DNA of 8,772 nt from Eubacterium sp. (GTDB lineage: Bacteria; Bacillota; Clostridia; Oscillospirales; Acutalibacteraceae): contig JAFYGD010000003.1 in NCBI GenBank assembly GCA_017543415.1, positions 1 to 8,772 on the forward strand, in the 5' to 3' direction. Both the position numbers and the translations under genes were made by a program. Below the pieces are notes generated by a model. The model made no database searches. It saw only the letters and a program-made list of their open reading frames with translations, and was not told the DNA's origin. Below are positions 1-6,210 of the stretch, piece by piece; the first letter of the stretch is position 1; every line of letters starts with the position of its first letter.

Positions 1-2
1 AT

Positions 3-2168
3 GCTTTTTCACTTTTAAAAACCATTGTGTTTAAAACGAAGGACCGGAAAAAAACGGTTGCTATTATTTGCTCCGTCCTCAGCGTAGCAGTTTTTACCGT
101 CGCTTTGATAACAGCCTTACGCAACAGTGAATACGATACGGCACTGCTGTTTTTGCTTGCGCTTTTTCTTCAATATCCGTTTGCAGTTTATTATATTGGA
201 AAACGCTTTGCAAAAAAGAAAAGCGTCAGTGAAAAAAAGACTTCGCACACCGGAAATGTGCGAACAAATCCAAAGCTGTTCTTTTTGGCAGGCTTGTTTT
301 TAAGCGTTTTATGCGGATTGACAATTCCCTCTAATATCATAAAAGCATCTCCGCTTGAATTTACCTTTTCAAACTACTCGTTTAACCCGCTGTGGTATTT
401 AGTTTCCTCGGGCTGTATTGCCTTCGGTACATTCGTTATATGGTTAGGCGTTTTTTATTGGCTCTCCTCCGAAAAGAAAAAAATTGCATTTGAATTATTT
501 TATGTCGGAATCAGTGGATTTGCTACACTCAGTTACTTTTTATTAGGGAAGAACCTGGGCACACTGACCTCATCGCTTTCTTATCTCAGTCAATCTACGC
601 TGAATTACCCAAATGTGGAAAAGATTATCAGCGTTGCAATTTTACTTGCTTTAATTACTCTTTTAGCTTTGTTCTATGTGAAATTTATTGAAAAGCGAAA
701 GTTTTTTATGCCGTTAATTGCCTCTGGATGTCTTGCGCTTTGTATTCTTTCCGCTACGAATGTTCAAGGCATTCATTCCGAACTGAGTACTTATAACGCT
801 AAGACGATAAGCAGTACAAATGTAAAAATTCCGTTGAGCAAAACCGAAAGAAATATAGCGATTATTATGCTCGATAGAGCTATGGGCGCTTATGTCCCGT
901 ATATTTTCAACGAAAAGCCAACGCTCAAAGAACAGTTCAGTGGCTTCACTTATTATTCAAATGTCATCTCTTTCGGGCGCTCGACCAATTTCGGTGCGCC
1001 ACCACTTTTTGGCGGCTATGAATACACCCCCGTTGAAATGAATTCCCGCAAGGGTGAATCTCTCAAGGATAAAAACAACGAGGCAATCAGCGTTTTGCCG
1101 CGCATATTCGGCGAAAACGGTTATCATATCACCTATATCAATCCCGTCTATGCCAACTACTATTATAAGTCGGAGTTATCTGTTTTCGAACCATATCCGT
1201 ATATTACTGCAAGTGTCATTGACGAGCTGTCTTCGGATACAACGCTGACGGAAAACAACATACATAACAATTTCAGAAACTTCTATCTTTACAGCGTTAT
1301 GCGCACTCTGCCAATATTTTTACAGCCACTTGTATATGACGGAGGAAACTATTATATCAATAATAATACTCAGCGCTTGGAAAGTCCTTACCGTGCCATT
1401 GGCAACAGAGACACTTTTCTGAAGGCGTACAGCATATTGCAGAATCTTTCCTCAATAACCGAAACCAACAATTCTAACGGTGAAGTTCTGATAATGACAA
1501 ATAACACGACACATGACATACAGCTTTTACAGGAGCCTGCATACGAACCGCGCGATAGGGTGGATAATGAGAAATATGACCTTATGCACACCAACAGGTT
1601 TACCGTTAACAACCGCACGCTAAAAATGAAAAACCATAAGCATTATACCCACTATCAGTGCAACGTTGCGGCACTGATGCGTTTAGGAGAATGGTTTGAC
1701 TTTTTAAGAGCAAACGATGTGTACGACAACACGAAAATCATCATCGTTTCTGACCACGGTTACGGCACTGATATGGAACAACTGAAGGAGCTCATAATCG
1801 AAGAGGGTAACTCCGCATTGAGTGACGCAGAGGCTTATTTTCCGCTGCTGATGATAAAAGACTATAACAGCAAAGGCTTTTCCGTTTCAAATGAGTTTAT
1901 GACCAATGCGGACGTGCCTACCATCGCACTTGAAGGAGCTGTGGAAAACCCGGTTAACCCGTTTACGCAAAAGCCGATAAACAGCAAAGAAAAATTCGCC
2001 CACAAACAGTATATCATTGCTTCCTATGATTTTGATATTGCAAAAAACAATGGAAACCAATTTAACCCATCTATGTGGTATTCCGTTCAAGACAGCATTT
2101 GGGAACATAAGAACTGGGAGCGTGTTGCGGATAAAGCCGTGTTAACAAATGATGACATAAATGAATAA
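3..2168 (+). CDS. Membrane-bound sulfatase-superfamily (LTA-synthase-like) transferase, 5' partial
   Basis: Integral membrane enzyme with an extracellular catalytic domain of the sulfatase/alkaline-phosphatase superfamily, whose members include LtaS and phosphoethanolamine transferases. The frame is open to the left edge. The first possible start, GTG at 27, has no Shine-Dalgarno, so I read the gene as truncated by the window. Residues are numbered from that GTG. Seven hydrophobic segments lie at about 10-31, 38-57, 84-103, 122-146, 154-173, 200-218 and 227-243. Lys/Arg-rich loops at 59-71, 147-152 and 219-225 predict an inside N-terminus and residues about 245-713 outside. Catalytic signatures seen: Asp283 in IIMLDRA, Thr320 in RSTNFG (at the LtaS nucleophile position by my alignment), His496 in NTTHD, and Asp576-His577 in VSDHGYG. 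It is 12 bases upstream of the nucleotidyltransferase gene, so the two are probably co-transcribed and act in surface-polymer modification. The substrate is unknown, and a true sulfatase or hydrolase role is not excluded. Confidence 0.85.
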   Translation, partial: AFSLLKTIVFKTKDRKKTVAIICSVLSVAVFTVALITALRNSEYDTALLFLLALFLQYPFAVYYIGKRFAKKKSVSEKKTSHTGNVRTNPKLFFLAGLFLSVLCGLTIPSNIIKASPLEFTFSNYSFNPLWYLVSSGCIAFGTFVIWLGVFYWLSSEKKKIAFELFYVGISGFATLSYFLLGKNLGTLTSSLSYLSQSTLNYPNVEKIISVAILLALITLLALFYVKFIEKRKFFMPLIASGCLALCILSATNVQGIHSELSTYNAKTISSTNVKIPLSKTERNIAIIMLDRAMGAYVPYIFNEKPTLKEQFSGFTYYSNVISFGRSTNFGAPPLFGGYEYTPVEMNSRKGESLKDKNNEAISVLPRIFGENGYHITYINPVYANYYYKSELSVFEPYPYITASVIDELSSDTTLTENNIHNNFRNFYLYSVMRTLPIFLQPLVYDGGNYYINNNTQRLESPYRAIGNRDTFLKAYSILQNLSSITETNNSNGEVLIMTNNTTHDIQLLQEPAYEPRDRVDNEKYDLMHTNRFTVNNRTLKMKNHKHYTHYQCNVAALMRLGEWFDFLRANDVYDNTKIIIVSDHGYGTDMEQLKELIIEEGNSALSDAEAYFPLLMIKDYNSKGFSVSNEFMTNADVPTIALEGAVENPVNPFTQKPINSKEKFAHKQYIIASYDFDIAKNNGNQFNPSMWYSVQDSIWEHKNWERVADKAVLTNDDINE

Positions 2169-2171
2169 GGA
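2167..2171 (+). promoter_or_regulatory. Ribosome binding site for the nucleotidyltransferase fusion gene
   Basis: AAGGA overlaps the TAA stop of the preceding gene and lies 9 bases before the ATG at 2181. This fits translation of the two genes from one transcript. No promoter is visible in the 12-base gap. Confidence 0.6.
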
Positions 2172-2180
2172 TAGGTTACT

Positions 2181-3965
2181 ATGAATGCAATTATTCTGGC
2201 TGCCGGTATGGGCAAGCGTCTTAAAGAGTTAACTTACAACAATGCAAAATGTATGATTCAGGTGAGCGGCACAACGTTGATTGAGCGACTGCTTCGTCAG
2301 ATTGATAAACAGGATGTTCATAAAATCACAATCGTTATTGGCTATAAAGGTCAGGCACTGAGGGATTATATATCCTCGTTAAGTATACAAACACCTATTG
2401 AGTATATTGAAAACCAAATTTACGATAAAACGAATAATATCTATTCTTTGTCGTTAGCAAAAGACGTATTGTGCGAAGATGATACGCTGCTTTTTGAATC
2501 TGATATTATATTTGAGGACAGTATTATCAAAGCCCTGATAGAGGATACGCGTCCCACGCTTGCACTGGTTGATAAATATGAGGCGTGGATGAACGGAACC
2601 TGCGTAAAAACGGACAAAAACGATAATATCGTTGCTTTCGTGCCGGGCAAAGAAATACTCTTTTCTGAAGCGGACAGCTATTATAAAACCGTAAACATTT
2701 ATAAATTTTCAAAGCAATTCTCACAGGAATACTATGTACCGGCTTTGGAGGCATATGAAGCCGCCAATGGAGAAAACGAATACTATGAACAGGTTTTACG
2801 AGTTTTGACGGAAACAGGTAATACCGAGATGAAAGCTAAGAGGCTTAGAGGTCATCTTTGGTATGAAATCGACGATATTCAGGATTTGGATATTGCTTCA
2901 TCCCTGTTTGAGCGTGATGCCATAAAACGATATACTCTTTTAGAACAACGAAACGGCGGTTACTGGCGATATCCGAAACTTCTGGATTTTAACGGGGCAG
3001 GCAAATCATATTTTCCTTCCGCACGAATGATTGATGAGATGAAATTCAGCTTTAATAAGCTGATGACCCAAACACCCTCTGGTTCCGACACTATTCGGCT
3101 TCTTTTTTCAAAGTGCTTCAATGTTCGTCAGGAATACATAGCGGCATGTAGCTGTGAAAATGCTTTTTTTCTATCGCTTTCTGCCAGCCTGAAAGGAAGA
3201 AACGGCTTTATTGCAGATGAACTTGAAATCTGTAATGCCCCCTGCTTTGAAGGTCAAATCCGTTTTTCCCCTTCAGAAGAGGGCGCATACAACGTTGACA
3301 GCATTATACAGTTTTTTAAGCAAAACAGAGTTGACAATATTATACTTAGCAATCCGCAACGCCACTTGGGAGGCTTTATCAACAGGGAAAATGTACTTAC
3401 TCTTTTAAAATGGTGTGATTGTAACGGAATTGTTTTGGTTATAGATGAATCGTTCATTGATTTTGCAGATGAGGGCGGACATTCACTGCTGCATAATGAC
3501 ATTCTGGAAGCTTACAACAATCTGATTATATATAAAAATATTTCTGTTTCGTGCGGTATTTCAGGTGCGGGAATGAGCGTTGTTTTCAGCAAAGAGCTTT
3601 CATCTCACCTGAAAAGGGATGTTGTTGGTTTCCATGTCCATTCCTTCAGCGAGTTCTTTTTACAGATATTTGAAAAATATAAAGAGGATTATCAAAAAGC
3701 ACTGATGATGTTTAAAGCGGAAAGAGCAAGAATGTCTGATGAGCTTAGCAAAATACAAGGTATATGCGTGTTTCCATCGCAATCCGATATTATCGTAATT
3801 GATGTAAAGAAAACAAATAGCCGTCAGTTTGCTGCTAAACTTCTTAACGATTACAATATTTTTGTCGGCATTACGGAAACAGGGTCATTTATTCGTATTG
3901 CTGTCAGAACTGCTGAGGATAATGACAAGCTTCTGACAGCAATAAAAGAAACACTTTCCCAATAA
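2181..3965 (+). CDS. LicC/PntC-like nucleotidyltransferase fused to a degenerate aminotransferase domain
   Basis: Two-domain cytoplasmic protein of 594 residues. Residues 1-240 are a sugar-1-phosphate/phosphocholine-type nucleotidyltransferase: LAAGMGKRL at 6-14 with Lys23 of the NTP-binding loop, NNIYSL at 85-90, the acidic ESD at 106-108, and WYEIDD at 227-232, which probably completes the metal site. LicC activates phosphocholine with CTP and PntC activates 2-aminoethylphosphonate, so a CDP-amino-alcohol-type product is plausible but not shown. Residues about 262-594 have the fold-type-I aminotransferase layout of HisC-like proteins: NPQRHLGG at 391-398 where NPNNPTG is usual, DESFIDF at 422-428, and FIRIAVRT near the end with the conserved Arg. 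The anchor SVSCGISG at 455-462 aligns with the usual SKxxGLAG, so the PLP lysine is replaced by Val456. As I recall, fusions of this type occur in phosphonate loci with an active transaminase. Here the second domain is probably non-catalytic. Start ATG 2181 has an AAGGA site upstream. Confidence 0.85.
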   Translation: MNAIILAAGMGKRLKELTYNNAKCMIQVSGTTLIERLLRQIDKQDVHKITIVIGYKGQALRDYISSLSIQTPIEYIENQIYDKTNNIYSLSLAKDVLCEDDTLLFESDIIFEDSIIKALIEDTRPTLALVDKYEAWMNGTCVKTDKNDNIVAFVPGKEILFSEADSYYKTVNIYKFSKQFSQEYYVPALEAYEAANGENEYYEQVLRVLTETGNTEMKAKRLRGHLWYEIDDIQDLDIASSLFERDAIKRYTLLEQRNGGYWRYPKLLDFNGAGKSYFPSARMIDEMKFSFNKLMTQTPSGSDTIRLLFSKCFNVRQEYIAACSCENAFFLSLSASLKGRNGFIADELEICNAPCFEGQIRFSPSEEGAYNVDSIIQFFKQNRVDNIILSNPQRHLGGFINRENVLTLLKWCDCNGIVLVIDESFIDFADEGGHSLLHNDILEAYNNLIIYKNISVSCGISGAGMSVVFSKELSSHLKRDVVGFHVHSFSEFFLQIFEKYKEDYQKALMMFKAERARMSDELSKIQGICVFPSQSDIIVIDVKKTNSRQFAAKLLNDYNIFVGITETGSFIRIAVRTAEDNDKLLTAIKETLSQ

Positions 3966-4151
3966 ACGGCGCACAGCCAGTATATAATCGCTTCAATGGG
4001 ATTTGATATCGCGAAAAATAACGGAAATCAGTTTAAAAACGCGCGTTGGTATTCGGTTCACGATAATATCTGGAAACACGAAAACTGGAAGCGCGTTGCT
4101 GAAAATAAAGTTTTGACAAATGGCGATGTTAAAAGTATTGATGGTGATTAG
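3966..4151 (+). pseudogene. Orphan C-terminal fragment of a second sulfatase-superfamily transferase
   Basis: The 61 codons following the TAA of the preceding gene translate to the C-terminal tail of a paralogue of the first gene and end at TAG 4149-4151. From AHSQYIIAS (codon 3969) it aligns without gaps to residues 658-712 of the first gene (numbered from GTG 27), with about 37 of 55 positions identical by hand count. Shared blocks include FDIAKNNGNQF, WYSV and VLTN. Third codon positions differ widely, so this is an old divergent copy rather than a fresh duplication. There is no ribosome binding site and the catalytic core is absent. The only internal ATG (3996) would give about 51 residues without a translation signal. 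It reads in the same frame as the upstream gene but resembles the sulfatase gene, not the aminotransferase. Confidence 0.85.
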
Positions 4152-4160
4152 AAATTAGAA

Positions 4161-4188
4161 AAGACAGATTTAACAACTTCAGTATAAT
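4161..4188 (+). promoter_or_regulatory. Weak candidate promoter in the intergenic region
   Basis: AAGACA (4161-4166; 4 of 6 match to TTGACA) is followed after 16 bases by a perfect TATAAT (4183-4188). The -10 sits in a small inverted repeat, AGTAT-AAT-ATACT (4181-4193). Transcription would begin near 4195 and meet the terminator at 4259-4292 with no reading frame in between. In AT-rich DNA this may be chance. Confidence 0.25.
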
Positions 4189-4258
4189 ATACTCAATATA
4201 TACACGATTGTATCAACAGGCGGGAATTTTGATTACGGTTAAAACACACGGAAGAATG

Positions 4259-4292
4259 AAAGAACGGTTACTGCATAGCCGTTCTTTTTCTT
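4259..4292 (+). terminator. Rho-independent terminator after the surface-polymer module
   Basis: AGAACGG (4261-4267) pairs with CCGTTCT (4279-4285). A G-U and a T-A pair extend the stem inward, and two A-T pairs (4259-4260 with 4286-4287) extend it at the base, leaving a loop of about 7 bases. A T-run at 4285-4289 and TT at 4291-4292 follow. It separates the surface-module genes and the orphan fragment from the hydrogenase promoter 26 bases further on. Confidence 0.8.
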
Positions 4293-4317
4293 ATATTGCA
4301 GCGACCGTCAAATATCA

Positions 4318-4346
4318 TTGACAATATGAGTCCCTTAATTTATAAT
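4318..4346 (+). promoter_or_regulatory. Consensus sigma-A promoter of the hydrogenase operon
   Basis: Perfect TTGACA (4318-4323), 17-base spacer, perfect TATAAT (4341-4346). The start point would be near 4352-4354, giving a leader of only about 25 bases before ATG 4378. A full-consensus promoter fits strong expression of a central fermentative enzyme, unless it is repressed. Confidence 0.85.
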
Positions 4347-4350
4347 TAAG
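4334..4350. promoter_or_regulatory. Palindrome over the -10 element, candidate operator
   Basis: CTTAATT (4334-4340) and AATTAAG (4344-4350) form a perfect inverted repeat with 7-base arms around TAT, enclosing the whole -10 hexamer. A dimeric repressor bound here would block RNA polymerase. It does not match the Rex consensus known to me. AT-rich composition makes a chance palindrome possible. Confidence 0.4.
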
Positions 4351-4361
4351 TTATCTGAATG

Positions 4362-4367
4362 AAAGGA
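4362..4367 (+). promoter_or_regulatory. Ribosome binding site of the flavoprotein gene
   Basis: AAAGGA lies 10 bases before ATG 4378. It supports that start and lies about 10 bases downstream of the predicted transcription start. Confidence 0.65.
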
Positions 4368-4377
4368 AAAAGATAAT

Positions 4378-6210
4378 ATGGCAAGACAAAGAATTCAATC
4401 TGTTTCCCAGGTTGAGGCAACTGTTGACAGACTATATGAAGAGCTTGGCAGCCGTGTAAACGCTGTTTCAACTAATTCATGCCCTATTGACGTTGCCCTC
4501 GGCTTTGTAAGGCTGTGCCATTCACAGTCCTGCGGTAAATGTACGCCGTGCAGAGTAGGCTTAGGTCAGCTTGCAACGTTGATTGAAAGCGTGCTTGACG
4601 GCGAGGCAACCGAAGAAACCGTTGACCTGATTGAAAGAACCGCTCAGTCAATCTATCTTTCGGCTGACTGCGCTATCGGTTATGAAGCGGCAAATATGGT
4701 TCTTGTAAGCGTGAAAGGCTTCCGAGAGGATTTTGAGTCTCACGTTAAAAACGGTAAGTGTATGTGTCACTTTGACAGACCTGTACCCTGTGTAACGAGA
4801 TGTCCTGCAAACGTAGATATACCGGGATATATTGCTCTTGCCGCGGCGGGAAGACCCGAGGACGCTGTAAGACATATAAGAAAGGACAACCCGTTCCCGA
4901 CAGCCTGTGCTCTCATCTGTGAGCATCCATGTGAGAATTACTGCAGACGTCAGATGATTGACGACCCTGTAAATATTCGCGGAATAAAGCGCTATGTATG
5001 CGATAAGGCGGGCGAGGTTCCTGCTCCCGAATGTATGGAAAAAACGGGAAAGAAAATTGCCGTTATAGGCGGTGGACCGAGCGGACTGACCTGTGCGTAT
5101 TATCTTCAGTTAATGGGGCATCAGACAACCGTCTTTGAGGAGAAAAAGCATCTCGGCGGTATGCTGAGATACGGTATCCCGAATTACAGGCTCCCGAGAA
5201 CAAGACTTCAGGAGGATATTGACTGTATCCTTTCGACGGGCGTAGAGGTTAAGCTTAATACAAAGGTTGCTTCTCCCGAGGAGCTTAAGAAGCTCACGGA
5301 AGAATATGACGCTCTTTACATAGCTATCGGAGCTCATAAGGATAAAAAAATAGGACTTGAAAACGAGGACGCCGAGGGAGTAATCTCCGCCGTTGAAATG
5401 CTTAAGGCTATAGGCGACGGCGAATATCCGGATTATACCGGTAAAAAGGTTATCGTTATCGGCGGCGGTAACGTTGCTATGGATTGCACGAGAACAGCGG
5501 TACGTGCAGGCGCCGATAAGGTAAGCGTTGTTTACAGAAGAAGAATTGCCGATATGACTGCGCTTGAAGAGGAGATTTTCGGAGCGCAGGCTGAAGGCGC
5601 TGAAATTCTTGAGCTTGTAGCGCCTTCAAGAATTGAAAAGGGAGAAGACGGCAAGGTTAAGGGTCTTTGGGTTAAACAGCAGATGATAAGCGAATTCAGA
5701 AGGGGAAGGCCTGCGCCGGTTGACGCGGGAGAGAAAGAATACTTAATCCCCTGCGATAAGCTTGTTGTTGCTATCGGTCAGGCTATTGACAGCGACCCGT
5801 TCGCAGAATACGGACTTCCGAGAAAATGGGACCAGATTGACGCAGACGGCTTTGCTATGATTGCCGGTATGGACGGAGTATTTTCGGGCGGAGACTGTGC
5901 AACCGGCCCGGCAACCGTTATTAAAGCTATTGCGGCAGGTAAGGCTGCTGCGGCTAATATTGACGAATACTTAGGCTTTAACCATATTATTGAAAGCGGT
6001 GTAGAGGTTCCTCCTGCGAGGGTTTATGACCGTAAGCCCTGCGGACGAGTTAATATGCGCGAAATGGAAGCAGGAGAGAGGAATAAAAGCTTCGAGCCTT
6101 TTGAATACGGTATGAGCGACAGAGAAGCTATGCAGGAATCCAACCGTTGTCTGCGTTGCGACCACTTCGGATATGGCTGCTTTGAAGGAGGTAGAGTTTT
6201 TAAATGGTAA
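4378..6210 (+). CDS. NuoF-C/GltD-like FAD, Fe-S, NAD(P) oxidoreductase partner of [FeFe]-hydrogenase
   Basis: Cytoplasmic flavoprotein of 610 residues predicted to pass electrons between NAD(P)H and the hydrogenase encoded next. Residues 1-115 resemble only the C-terminal [4Fe-4S] domain of NuoF/HydB: SCGKCTPCR gives Cys52, 55 and 58, and SADCAIG gives Cys98, with the typical 39-residue gap. The FMN/NADH-binding part of NuoF is absent. From about 125 it is like glutamate synthase small subunit GltD and NfnL: an Fe-S segment with Cys128, 130, 138, 142, 177, 181, 185 and 189; the FAD motif GGGPSG at 231-236; the NAD(P) motif GGGNVAMD at 362-369 followed by VVYRRR, whose arginines suggest NADPH; and GVFSGGDCATGPATV near 500, closing the FAD site. 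A last cysteine group (591, 594, 601) ends the protein. Its gene overlaps the hydrogenase gene by 7 bases. Whether it bifurcates electrons and which nucleotide it uses cannot be told from sequence. GltD proper is unlikely because no glutamate synthase large subunit is present. Confidence 0.9.
   Translation: MARQRIQSVSQVEATVDRLYEELGSRVNAVSTNSCPIDVALGFVRLCHSQSCGKCTPCRVGLGQLATLIESVLDGEATEETVDLIERTAQSIYLSADCAIGYEAANMVLVSVKGFREDFESHVKNGKCMCHFDRPVPCVTRCPANVDIPGYIALAAAGRPEDAVRHIRKDNPFPTACALICEHPCENYCRRQMIDDPVNIRGIKRYVCDKAGEVPAPECMEKTGKKIAVIGGGPSGLTCAYYLQLMGHQTTVFEEKKHLGGMLRYGIPNYRLPRTRLQEDIDCILSTGVEVKLNTKVASPEELKKLTEEYDALYIAIGAHKDKKIGLENEDAEGVISAVEMLKAIGDGEYPDYTGKKVIVIGGGNVAMDCTRTAVRAGADKVSVVYRRRIADMTALEEEIFGAQAEGAEILELVAPSRIEKGEDGKVKGLWVKQQMISEFRRGRPAPVDAGEKEYLIPCDKLVVAIGQAIDSDPFAEYGLPRKWDQIDADGFAMIAGMDGVFSGGDCATGPATVIKAIAAGKAAAANIDEYLGFNHIIESGVEVPPARVYDRKPCGRVNMREMEAGERNKSFEPFEYGMSDREAMQESNRCLRCDHFGYGCFEGGRVFKW
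6185..6192 (+). promoter_or_regulatory. Strong internal ribosome binding site for the hydrogenase gene
   Basis: AAGGAGGT lies inside the last codons of the flavoprotein gene, 11 bases before ATG 6204. The start lies within the overlap with the upstream stop (6208-6210), giving translational coupling that should keep the two subunits in step. Confidence 0.85.

Noticed and set aside
1..18. ATG at position 1 as a gene start
   Set aside because: That frame stops after five codons (TAA 16-18). The real coding frame starts at base 3 and is open to the left edge.
2181..4151. Stop-codon read-through joining the fusion gene to the in-frame segment after 3965
   Set aside because: The downstream segment is homologous to the sulfatase tail, not to an aminotransferase C-terminus, and the aminotransferase domain already ends normally. 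A shared frame has a one in three chance.
4334..4350. Rex (NADH-sensing repressor) binding site
   Set aside because: The palindrome lacks the TTGTGA/TTGTTAA-type arms and spacing known for Rex. It is kept only as an unassigned candidate operator.
4347..4377. Riboswitch or attenuator in the hydrogenase leader
   Set aside because: The predicted leader is only about 25 bases, too short for an aptamer or alternative hairpins.
4378..6210. Authentic glutamate synthase small subunit (gltD)
   Set aside because: The NuoF-type Fe-S domain at the N-terminus, the overlap with a hydrogenase gene and the absence of gltB point to a hydrogenase partner.
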